Shown piece by piece: positions 56,172-64,000 of a stretch of 64,000 bases of DNA. Under the pieces are notes generated by a model that worked only from the letters and a program-made list of their open reading frames with translations, was not told the origin of the DNA and did not search any database. The stretch lies in NCBI RefSeq assembly GCF_000093025.1, contig NC_014207.1:2604001-2668000 (forward strand). Reading direction: 5' to 3'. The position numbers and the translations under genes are program-made. The DNA is from Methylotenera versatilis 301. Lineage in GTDB: Bacteria > Pseudomonadota > Gammaproteobacteria > Burkholderiales > Methylophilaceae. Position 1 is the first letter of the stretch. Each line of letters opens with the position of its first letter.

Positions 56172-57410
56172 TTAAAAATTGCCTTGAAACCAGCTCTTCA
56201 TTTTTTCCAACATTCTTCCAAATGAACTTGATTCCATTTGCCCACTAATATGTCTTTCTAACTGCTGCTTGCCCATCAACACTAAACCAACACCTGTTGC
56301 ATAACGTGGATTGCTGACGACTTCTGATAAGCCACCAACATGTCTTGGTAAACCCATACGCACTGGCATATGGAATATTTCTTCGCCAAGCTCGACCATG
56401 CCTTTCATCATTGCTGAGCCACCCGTAATCACGATGCCTGAAGCGATCATTTCCTCCATACCACTACGACGTAATTCATTAAGCACCAACTCATATAATT
56501 CAACGATGCGCGGCTCTAGCACTTCTGCCAATGTTTGCACTGATAATTGACGTGGCTCGCGACCATCAACGCCTGGCACTTCGACGATTTCACGTGGATC
56601 AGCCAACTGACGTAAAGCGCAACCATGTTTCACCTTAATATCTTCTGCTGATTGCGTAGGCGTACGGAAAGCAACGGCAACATCATTGGTCATTTGGTCG
56701 CCAGCGATAGGCACAACTGCTGTGTGGCGAATAGCACCCTGCTTAAATACTGCGATATCAGTGGTTCCGCCTCCAATATCAACCAGACAAACACCTAACT
56801 CTTTTTCATCTTCAGTTAATACAGCAAGGCTAGAAGCGAGTGGTTGCAATATCAAATCGCTCACTTCAATGCCACAACGCTTAATACATTTCACAATGTT
56901 TTGTGCTGCCGCCACTGCACCAGTCACGATGTGCACTTTCACTTCAAGCTTCATGCCGCTCATGCCCAATGGCTCGCGCACATCTTCTTGACCATCAATG
57001 ATGAATTCTTGCGTAAGAATATGCAGAATTTGTTGGTCAGCAGGTAATGCAATCGCACGTGCAGTTTCAATCACGCGATCCACATCCATTTGCGTCACTT
57101 CAGCGTCTTTAATCTTCACCATGCCATGCGAGTTCAAGCTCTTGATATGGCTACCCGCAATACCTGTATAAACATTATTAATTTTGCAATCTGCCATCAG
57201 TTCAGCTTCTTCAAGCGCGCGTTGGATTGATTGCATGGTTGATTCGATATTCACCACGACGCCTTTTTTCAAGCCGCGTGAAATATGCTGACCTAGCCCG
57301 ATCACCTTTACCGTGCCTTCTGGCTGCAATTCAGCGACGATGGCAACAATTTTTGATGTGCCTATATCTAGGCCTACAATCAAATTCTTATCTTCTTTTA
57401 TTCTACTCAT
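56172..57410 (-). CDS. ftsA: cell-division protein FtsA
   Basis: Actin-like ATPase tethering FtsZ to the membrane. The 412 residues include VGLDIGTSKIVAIV (phosphate 1), VDIGGGTTDIAVF (phosphate 2), VITGGSAMMKGMVEL (adenosine) and a C-terminal amphipathic helix (FGRMLEKMKSWFQGNF) for membrane binding. Between ftsQ and ftsZ. Confidence 0.97.
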   Translation of the reverse strand: MSRIKEDKNLIVGLDIGTSKIVAIVAELQPEGTVKVIGLGQHISRGLKKGVVVNIESTMQSIQRALEEAELMADCKINNVYTGIAGSHIKSLNSHGMVKIKDAEVTQMDVDRVIETARAIALPADQQILHILTQEFIIDGQEDVREPLGMSGMKLEVKVHIVTGAVAAAQNIVKCIKRCGIEVSDLILQPLASSLAVLTEDEKELGVCLVDIGGGTTDIAVFKQGAIRHTAVVPIAGDQMTNDVAVAFRTPTQSAEDIKVKHGCALRQLADPREIVEVPGVDGREPRQLSVQTLAEVLEPRIVELYELVLNELRRSGMEEMIASGIVITGGSAMMKGMVELGEEIFHMPVRMGLPRHVGGLSEVVSNPRYATGVGLVLMGKQQLERHISGQMESSSFGRMLEKMKSWFQGNF

Positions 57411-57439
57411 GGCTTGCTCCCTCCGTACTTACCGCACGG

Positions 57440-58294
57440 TTATGTCTGTTGCTTAATAATGTCAGTTGGCTTAGTTTTGCCGGGTTTCAAATTACTTGGT
57501 TTTGAAGTACTGGGTTTTGAAACATTTGGTTTTATAGTTGTTGTATCCGTGCTTTTATCTTCAATTGCTTTCGCCTGCACTTCTGCTTTAACTAGTACTG
57601 GCTTACGCACTGCGAATCCATTGGGGTAACGCAAATCGGCATACGTTACTTTCATATTCAAGCTCGCAATCGTGCGGCTATACACGCTGACAAATTTCTC
57701 TAATCTTGGCTGCATTTCAATGCGCCCTAGCTCCACCACCATGCCGTCTGATGTTGTAATTTCCCAAGCACGTCTAGGCGTAAGCGCCAAATTTGCAATT
57801 TCCAAATTCGCCGTTTTCAGTATTTTGCTAAACTCGCCATATTGAGATGCCACTTCAATCACGCCATCACCCGGTCCGTAAAACACAGGTAAATCACTAC
57901 CAGAAGCTGCATGAAACAACTCACCGTGCGTATTCACTAATGCAATGGTTCCCCAACGTGCCAATGCTTGATGCTCTTCTATCACCACTTCTAAAGTATC
58001 TGGCCAGCGGCGACGCAAACTCACATTGCGTGCCCAAGGCAATTTTTCAAAGGCATTACGTGCTTTCACTAAATCCAATGTGAAGAAATTACCTTTTAGA
58101 TGCTTAGCAACAATCAGCTTCACTTGCTCACGATTGACGTGGCTAAGTTCGCCATCCACTTTCACTTCACGAAGCGGAAAAATGGGCAAATGCACCACGG
58201 CAAAGAGCGCCGCATAAAGCATCACCACCACGCTCAAAGCAAAGAGCAGGCTTGCAATCCAATTTAGCAATGTAGGTTTATCCCACATCCGCAA
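57440..58294 (-). CDS. ftsQ: cell-division protein FtsQ
   Basis: Bitopic divisome protein linking early and late division proteins. A membrane helix lies at about residues 8-34. The POTRA domain follows from [20 protein letters not shown], and the FtsQ domain has [22 protein letters not shown] Lys/Pro/Thr/Ser-rich tail with three near-repeats ([17 protein letters not shown]) is at the C-terminus. It overlaps ddl by 17 bases. Confidence 0.93.
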   Translation of the reverse strand: MRMWDKPTLLNWIASLLFALSVVVMLYAALFAVVHLPIFPLREVKVDGELSHVNREQVKLIVAKHLKGNFFTLDLVKARNAFEKLPWARNVSLRRRWPDTLEVVIEEHQALARWGTIALVNTHGELFHAASGSDLPVFYGPGDGVIEVASQYGEFSKILKTANLEIANLALTPRRAWEITTSDGMVVELGRIEMQPRLEKFVSVYSRTIASLNMKVTYADLRYPNGFAVRKPVLVKAEVQAKAIEDKSTDTTTIKPNVSKPSTSKPSNLKPGKTKPTDIIKQQT

Positions 58295-59216
58295 GCTCCA
58301 AAATACGTACGACTAACTGTTCAAAACTAATACCCGCCGCTTTTGCCGCCATCGGCACTAAGCTGTGGTCTGTCATGCCGGGGCTAGTATTCACTTCCAA
58401 GAAGTAATGATTCCCTGCATCATCCATTAAGAAATCCACACGTCCCCAACCACGGCAACCTATGGTTCTAAATGCCTGTAAAGCTTCTTGCTGAATTTGC
58501 GCTTCTTTCTCCGCGCTTAATCCGCAAGGGCAAAGGTATTCAGTATCGTCACGTAAGTATTTCGCCTCAAAATCATAAAATTCATTTTTTGGCACAATGC
58601 GAATAATCGGCAATGCTTGATAACCGCCTTTACCATCGCCAATAATGCCCACGGTATATTCGCCGCCATTGATGAATTTTTCAGCAATTACTAACGGGTC
58701 TGCTTCTGCGGCAATTTTATAAGCCGCTTGTAAACCACCAGCTTGTTTTACTTTGCTGATGCCTAGGCTAGAGCCTTCATTAGCAGGTTTCACAAACAGC
58801 GGCAAACCTAAGCTTTTCTCAATGGCAGCAAAGTCACTGGTCGCTGTTACCAACTCAAAATCTGGCGTAATGACATTCATTGCACGCCACAATAATTTAG
58901 TGCGCCACTTATCCATACCAATCGCTGACGCCATCACTCCGCTGCCTGTATATGGAATATGTAGCATTTCCAATGCGCCTTGTATGCAGCCATCCTCGCC
59001 ATAGCGACCATGCAAATTGATAAAAACACGGTCAAATACTTCTAAGTCATGCAATGGCTTATCGCGTGGGTCAAAACCATGTGCATCAATACCTTGCGCT
59101 TGCAAAGCCGCCAGCACCGCACCACCACTTTTGAGTGAAACTTCACGCTCGCCAGATTTCCCACCAAGCAATACGGCTACTTTTCCAAATTTCTTATTCA
59201 AACTGTTGTCATTCAT
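58278..59216 (-). CDS. ddl: D-alanine--D-alanine ligase
   Basis: Joins two D-alanines for the peptidoglycan stem. ATP-grasp enzyme of 312 residues with [55 protein letters not shown] and [15 protein letters not shown]. Its ATG overlaps the murB stop. Confidence 0.96.
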   Translation of the reverse strand: MNDNSLNKKFGKVAVLLGGKSGEREVSLKSGGAVLAALQAQGIDAHGFDPRDKPLHDLEVFDRVFINLHGRYGEDGCIQGALEMLHIPYTGSGVMASAIGMDKWRTKLLWRAMNVITPDFELVTATSDFAAIEKSLGLPLFVKPANEGSSLGISKVKQAGGLQAAYKIAAEADPLVIAEKFINGGEYTVGIIGDGKGGYQALPIIRIVPKNEFYDFEAKYLRDDTEYLCPCGLSAEKEAQIQQEALQAFRTIGCRGWGRVDFLMDDAGNHYFLEVNTSPGMTDHSLVPMAAKAAGISFEQLVVRILELADVG

Positions 59217-60112
59217 ACCTTATATTCCCCAATGACTTTTACTTCTTGCTGCAATGCCACGCCTTGTTTCTCTAACACGGTTTCGCGCATATGTTTAATC
59301 AATAACTCAATATCCAGCGCATTCGCATCGCCAATATTCACAATAAAATTGGCATGCTTCTCTGAAACCTGCGCACCACCAATGATGTAACCTTTCAAAC
59401 CACTCGCCTCTACTAACCTTGCGGCATAATCGCCTTGTGGGTTTCGGAATGTTGAACCCGCACTAGGCAAATTAAGCGGTTGTGAAGCTAATCTTGTCGC
59501 TAATAAATCTTTAATCTTTTTTGCTGACTCATGCGCATCGCCCGCTCTTAAAGTCAACCATGCGGCAATAAACCATTCGCCCGCCACTGGCATATCGACA
59601 TGGCGATAACTGGCAATAAACTCTGCCGCACTACGTTTATTTAACTCACCTTGCCTGTTAATCGTAGTGACGCTATTCACTACATTCCAAGTTTCAGTGC
59701 CATAGCAGCCTGCGTTCATCGCCAGTGCGCCACCCAAAGTGCCTGGAATACCTGCAAAGAATTCCGCGCCTTGTTTAGCTTCTTTTGCGCTAAATTTAGC
59801 TAACTTGCCACATGTCACGCCAGCTTCGGCATAGACTAAATCGCCATCCATCTTCAAACCAGTCAGCACGTTGTGCATGATGATGACCGTGCCGCGTACG
59901 CCACCGTCTCGCACTAGTAAGTTGGAACCTAAACCGACAAAGTAGATAGCTTGATTCGCATCTACATTTCTTAAAAATTCCTGTAAATCTTCCAAATCCG
60001 CTGGAATATACAGTTGATCGGCTTTACCACCCACGCGCCAGCTGGTATAGCGAGCCATAGGCTCGTTTAATAGCAGCTTTCCTGTGCGTTGTTGGGTGGC
60101 AGCCATCATCAC
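59213..60112 (-). CDS. murB: UDP-N-acetylenolpyruvoylglucosamine reductase
   Basis: FAD enzyme reducing enolpyruvyl-UDP-GlcNAc to UDP-MurNAc. The 299 residues lack the extra loop of E. coli MurB (type II-like): [43 protein letters not shown] and [20 protein letters not shown], with the serine/glutamate catalytic pair in the last region. The first of three Met codons was kept. Two bases after murC. Confidence 0.95.
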   Translation of the reverse strand: MMMAATQQRTGKLLLNEPMARYTSWRVGGKADQLYIPADLEDLQEFLRNVDANQAIYFVGLGSNLLVRDGGVRGTVIIMHNVLTGLKMDGDLVYAEAGVTCGKLAKFSAKEAKQGAEFFAGIPGTLGGALAMNAGCYGTETWNVVNSVTTINRQGELNKRSAAEFIASYRHVDMPVAGEWFIAAWLTLRAGDAHESAKKIKDLLATRLASQPLNLPSAGSTFRNPQGDYAARLVEASGLKGYIIGGAQVSEKHANFIVNIGDANALDIELLIKHMRETVLEKQGVALQQEVKVIGEYKV

Positions 60113-60114
60113 GT

Positions 60115-61533
60115 TTAATGCACTCCCTCTACTAAAACACTCGCGGCCAAAGTTCTGGTTTTCTCTGCCACTTGCCCTATAGAACCAGCACCCATCACAA
60201 TGACAACATCATCGGCTTGCGCCATGTTTAAAATTGCCTCTGGTAACTCGTCCGTAGTTTCTACAAATAGCGGCTCAACTTTGCCTCCAATACGGATTGA
60301 TCGAATTAAACTACGTGTATCTGCCGCGACGATAGAAGCCTCACCCGCTGAGTAAACTTCTGTGAGTAATACCGCATCGGTGCTGGAAAGCACTCGTACA
60401 AAATCTTCAAAACAATCACGCGTACGTGTGTAACGATGCGGCTGGAAAGCCATCACTAATCGACGATTAGGAAAAGCCGCACGTGCAGCGGCAATCACTG
60501 CCTGCATCTCAACTGGATGGTGTCCATAATCATCAATCAACGTGAATGCACCGCCACCTTTAACTGCGATTTCGCCGTAGCGCTCAAAACGTCTGCCTAC
60601 ACCTTTAAACTCTTTTAATGCTTTGATAATCGCCGCATCAGGGACATTCAGCTCGCTGGCAATTGCAATCGCCGCAAGTGCATTGAGCACATAATGGTTA
60701 CCCGGTAGATTTAAGGTCACATCAAACTCTGTCACCACGCCATTAATGCGCTGCGCTGTAAAATGCATTTTTCCGTCATCCGCGCGCACGTTGATGGCGC
60801 GCACACGCGCATCTTCACTAAAACCGTAAGTCATCACGGGCTTAGTCACGCGCGGCAAAATCTCGCGAATATTGGCATCGTCGATGCAAACCACCGCCAT
60901 ACCCCAAAACGGTAATTGCTGTAAAAACTCTACAAACGCGCTTTTTAATTTATCAAAGCTGTGCTCGTAAGTGTCCATGTGGTCTTGATCGATATTAGTC
61001 ACCACAGCCATGACTGGGGTGAGATGCAAGAACGAAGCATCTGATTCATCCGCTTCTGCCACAATGTATTCACCTGTACCTAATTTAGCATTGGCATTGG
61101 CCGCCTCTAATTTGCCACCAATCACAAAGGTTGGGTCCATACCTGCTTCAGCCAAAATACTGGCAATCAAGCTCGTTGTCGTCGTTTTTCCGTGCGTTCC
61201 CGCAACGGCAATCCCTTGCCTAAAGCGCATCAACTCAGCTAACATCAGCGCACGTGGCACGACTGGAATTTTTTTCGCACGTGCCGCTTTTACTTCTGGA
61301 TTTTCTTCATTCACTGCGCTTGAAACCACTACCACATCTGCATTACCAAGGTTTTCGGTAGCATGACCTTGAAAGACTGTTGCACCAAAATCAGTGAGTC
61401 TTTTGGTCGTTGCATTCACGGCTAAATCAGAACCTGTGACCGTGAAGTTCAAGTTAATCAACACTTCGGCAATGCCGCTCATGCCTGAGCCGCCGATGCC
61501 AACAAAATGTATGTTTTTGACTTTATGTTTCAT
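60115..61533 (-). CDS. murC: UDP-N-acetylmuramate--L-alanine ligase
   Basis: Adds L-Ala to UDP-MurNAc. Complete at 472 residues: [17 protein letters not shown], the ATP loop [32 protein letters not shown] and [10 protein letters not shown]. Ten bases after murG. Confidence 0.97.
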   Translation of the reverse strand: MKHKVKNIHFVGIGGSGMSGIAEVLINLNFTVTGSDLAVNATTKRLTDFGATVFQGHATENLGNADVVVVSSAVNEENPEVKAARAKKIPVVPRALMLAELMRFRQGIAVAGTHGKTTTTSLIASILAEAGMDPTFVIGGKLEAANANAKLGTGEYIVAEADESDASFLHLTPVMAVVTNIDQDHMDTYEHSFDKLKSAFVEFLQQLPFWGMAVVCIDDANIREILPRVTKPVMTYGFSEDARVRAINVRADDGKMHFTAQRINGVVTEFDVTLNLPGNHYVLNALAAIAIASELNVPDAAIIKALKEFKGVGRRFERYGEIAVKGGGAFTLIDDYGHHPVEMQAVIAAARAAFPNRRLVMAFQPHRYTRTRDCFEDFVRVLSSTDAVLLTEVYSAGEASIVAADTRSLIRSIRIGGKVEPLFVETTDELPEAILNMAQADDVVIVMGAGSIGQVAEKTRTLAASVLVEGVH

Positions 61534-61543
61534 GTGTTTTACG

Positions 61544-62617
61544 CTAAAGCGCTACCTCCATACAAATTTTCGCTACACTTGCGGTCGCTTCTGGCTTGCC
61601 TAATGCACGGGCTTTAATCGCCATATCCAAGCATTTCTCGCGACTTAAATCTTTTAGCAAAGCTAGTACTTTTTGCACGGTAAATTCTGTTTGCGGCACT
61701 AAAATCGCCGCACCTGCATCAGATAAATATCGTGCGTTAGAGGTTTGATGATCATCAACAGCATGTGGAAATGGCACCAACACACTCGCTACGCCAGCAG
61801 CAGAAAGCTCCGCAACCGTCAGCGCACCAGCACGACAAATCACGACATCAGCCCATGCATACATATCAGCCATGTTATTAATAAAGGCTTTGGCATCCGC
61901 GCTTACACCAACTGCTTGATAGTTCGCTTGCAGCGTTGCGATATGCTTTTCACCCGCCTGATGCACTACTTGTGGACGATTTTCAATAGCCATTTCAGCA
62001 AGTGCTTTCGGTACAACTTCATTCAAAGCTTGGGCACCCAAACTGCCACCCACTACAAGCATATTTAAAGCACCCGTATTTGTTTTCATTCTATTTTCTG
62101 GTGCAGCAACCTGAGTGATGTCTGCGCGTACTGGGTTACCTACCAGTTGAGCCTTCTTGTCAAACGCACTTGGGAATGCAGCCAATACGCGTGTTGCAAA
62201 TATCGCCAACACTTTATTAGTTAAGCCTGCGATTGAGTTTTGCTCATGTATTACCAATGGCTTGCCTAAACATTTAGCCATCAAACCACCCGGAAAAGCA
62301 GCAAAACCACCCATACCCAACACCACGTTTGGCTGATGCAGACGAATAGCTGCAACACTTTGCGAAAATGCTTTGGCCAATTTCACTGGTAGCAATACCC
62401 AGCCCATTAAGCCATTGCCACGCACGCCACGCATGGTAATCATGGCTTTTTCGTAGCCCTTATTTTCAATCAAGCGGTTTTCCATGCCACCTTCTGTGCA
62501 AAGCCACACAATGTTCCAGCCAAGATTTTTCAAGTAATCTGCCACTGCCATTGCTGGGTAAACATGACCGCCCGTGCCGCCTGCCATCACCATTAATGTT
62601 TTCGCTGGCGTACTCAT
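61544..62617 (-). CDS. murG: UDP-GlcNAc transferase MurG (lipid II synthase)
   Basis: Adds GlcNAc to lipid I on the inner membrane face. Glycosyltransferase family 28, 357 residues: [53 protein letters not shown] and [31 protein letters not shown]. Its ATG overlaps the ftsW stop by four bases. Confidence 0.97.
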   Translation of the reverse strand: MSTPAKTLMVMAGGTGGHVYPAMAVADYLKNLGWNIVWLCTEGGMENRLIENKGYEKAMITMRGVRGNGLMGWVLLPVKLAKAFSQSVAAIRLHQPNVVLGMGGFAAFPGGLMAKCLGKPLVIHEQNSIAGLTNKVLAIFATRVLAAFPSAFDKKAQLVGNPVRADITQVAAPENRMKTNTGALNMLVVGGSLGAQALNEVVPKALAEMAIENRPQVVHQAGEKHIATLQANYQAVGVSADAKAFINNMADMYAWADVVICRAGALTVAELSAAGVASVLVPFPHAVDDHQTSNARYLSDAGAAILVPQTEFTVQKVLALLKDLSREKCLDMAIKARALGKPEATASVAKICMEVAL

Positions 62618-63777
62618 GCTGGTAGGCCTTTCTGCAAGCGGCGATTCTCAAAATCAATTCTGAGCATAATGGCCATGGCGATACAGTTAGCCAATATGCC
62701 GCTGCCACCGAATGAAAGTAGTGGCAAGGTCAGGCCTTTTGTTGGTAACAGCCCCATATTCACACCCATGTTAATGATGCCCTGCACGCCCATCCAAACA
62801 CCTATGCCTTGCGATAGCAGTGCAGCAAAGTAACGTTCATTGGCGATGGCTTCCTTGGCAATACCAAATGAGCGAATGACTATCCATGAGAACAAAGCAA
62901 TCACACCTAATACGCCAACAAAGCCTAGCTCTTCTGCAATTACTGCTAATAAAAAGTCGGTATGCGCTTCTGGCAAATAGAGCAATTTTTCTACGCTTGC
63001 ACCTAAGCCCACGCCAAACCATTCACCACGACCGAATGCAATCAGCGCATGCGAAAGTTGGTAGCCTTTTCCATATGGATCAGCCCACGGATCCATAAAG
63101 CCGATGACGCGCTCGAGGCGATACGGCGAACTCCAAATCAAGAAGACAAAACCTACAACTAGCAATATTAGTAAACCCACGAAAATACGTCCGTTGATAC
63201 CACCTAGCCATAAAATGGAGATCGAAATTGCCGCGATTACCGCAAATGCACCGAAGTCTGGCTCGCGAAGCAACAAACCGCCCACCACTAGCATCACCAT
63301 TAACATTGGAAAGAAGCCGTGCCTAAAACTATCCATTACTGCCGCTTTGCGCACGGTATAGTCGGCAACATACATGGCCGCAAATAGTTTCATAAACTCA
63401 GAAGGTTGCGGATTGATGACAAACAGACGTAACCAACGGCGGCTTCCGCCTGCTTTCAAGCCAATGCCCGGAATCAGCACAAGTATTAGCAAAGCCAAGC
63501 CAATCAAAAATAGGTATGGCGCCATTTTTTGCCACCAAGCGACTGGTACGTTAAATGCCACGAATGCTGCACTGAGCGCCACCACCATAAATATGGCCTG
63601 ATGCACTAAGTAGTAACTGCTGTTATAACCAACGCCTTTATCGGCTTCAGCGATGGCGATTGAAGCTGAGTACACCATGACTAAGCCTATGCCTAACAAG
63701 CAAAGCACAACCCATAGCAAGCCTTGGTCGTAACTTGGGGAATTGATACGGTCGCGATTGAGCATGGCGGTAATCAT
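62614..63777 (-). CDS. ftsW: peptidoglycan glycosyltransferase FtsW
   Basis: SEDS-family polymerase of septal peptidoglycan. The 387 residues form ten membrane helices. [22 protein letters not shown], the [21 protein letters not shown] loop, [25 protein letters not shown] with the conserved aspartate, and [10 protein letters not shown] are intact. The ATG overlaps the murD stop. Confidence 0.96.
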   Translation of the reverse strand: MITAMLNRDRINSPSYDQGLLWVVLCLLGIGLVMVYSASIAIAEADKGVGYNSSYYLVHQAIFMVVALSAAFVAFNVPVAWWQKMAPYLFLIGLALLILVLIPGIGLKAGGSRRWLRLFVINPQPSEFMKLFAAMYVADYTVRKAAVMDSFRHGFFPMLMVMLVVGGLLLREPDFGAFAVIAAISISILWLGGINGRIFVGLLILLVVGFVFLIWSSPYRLERVIGFMDPWADPYGKGYQLSHALIAFGRGEWFGVGLGASVEKLLYLPEAHTDFLLAVIAEELGFVGVLGVIALFSWIVIRSFGIAKEAIANERYFAALLSQGIGVWMGVQGIINMGVNMGLLPTKGLTLPLLSFGGSGILANCIAMAIMLRIDFENRRLQKGLPA

Positions 63778-64000
63778 GCTAGCTCCTTCAAACGCTTCAC
63801 CGCTGCAACAAACACTTCTGCACGATGCACATAGTTTTTAAACATATCAAAACTTGCACAAGCCGGTGACAGCAACACAGCTTCATCAGCTTTGGCTAGT
63901 TTTTTGGCAATATTGACTGCTTCAGGTAAATCGGCTGCTTGATAAAGCGGAATATTGGTTGGAAGAAGAGCAGCTTCAATCAGCGGTGCATCTCGACCAA
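63774..64000 (-). CDS. murD: UDP-N-acetylmuramoylalanine--D-glutamate ligase (C-terminal part)
   Basis: Only the last 75 codons are in the window; the gene continues past the right edge. The C-terminal stretch contains [19 protein letters not shown], diagnostic of MurD, and ends KRLKELA with a TGA overlapping the ftsW start. MurD adds D-Glu to UDP-MurNAc-Ala. Confidence 0.94.
   Translation of the reverse strand, partial: GRDAPLIEAALLPTNIPLYQAADLPEAVNIAKKLAKADEAVLLSPACASFDMFKNYVHRAEVFVAAVKRLKELA

Overview
The window looks like the chromosome of a betaproteobacterium of the Methylophilaceae (Methylotenera-like). This is inferred from protein character, moderate AT-richness and gene neighbourhoods (rnfABCDGE-nth, dapA-bamC, the dcw cell-wall cluster, tkt-gap-pgk-pyk); no rRNA or marker gene confirms it. 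Most of it is core genome with short intergenic gaps. I saw no tRNA, rRNA, CRISPR array, prophage or insertion sequence.

Layout. 1-3450: 3' end of clpA, a glutathione transferase, pyrD and a CHASE3-GGDEF cyclase. 3451-4662: a small accessory island of REP-like palindromes, a larger composite inverted repeat and a lone HEPN (AbiU2-like) gene. 4673-10052: a cytoplasmic molybdopterin oxidoreductase, divergent from a roxA / DUF7931 / secretin-like operon, then a tiny Ala-rich lipoprotein made of 24-bp repeats. 10081-13117: MBL-fold hydrolase, bamC and dapA. 13421-19668: complete rnfABCDGE plus nth. 19671-24203: FIST protein, DUF1841 protein, ECF sigma, zinc-finger anti-sigma, and a RiPP cluster of the MNIO (DUF692) type: Cys-rich precursor, DUF692 enzyme and DUF2063 partner. 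24236-28727: DUF1289 protein, secA, M23 peptidase and a divergent dciA-like gene. 29012-32573: K+-independent-type membrane pyrophosphatase, VIT transporter, soluble pyrophosphatase. 32676-40305: YkvA-like protein, purC and the central-carbon block pyk, pgk, a 78-residue protein, gap, tkt. 40674-45265: EF-hand protein, periplasmic Lig E-type ligase, chalcone-isomerase-like protein, an oxidoreductase, a thioredoxin-like protein and rsmE. 45394-49497: an unusual HTH-argA fusion, argB, a HAD nucleotidase, slmA and DUF2788. 49510-64000 (all minus strand): cca, an NDUFA9-like protein, slt, lpxC and the dcw run ftsZ, ftsA, ftsQ, ddl, murB, murC, murG, ftsW, murD (cut by the window end).

The two most interesting items are the bufferin/HvfA-type copper-RiPP cluster with its own sigma/anti-sigma pair (21226-24203) and the fusion of an XRE-type DNA-binding domain to N-acetylglutamate synthase directly upstream of argB (45394-47949). 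In the RiPP cluster, the predicted precursor carries two identical 24-residue cysteine blocks whose DNA differs at 12 synonymous sites and no non-synonymous sites, so the peptide is under strong selection.
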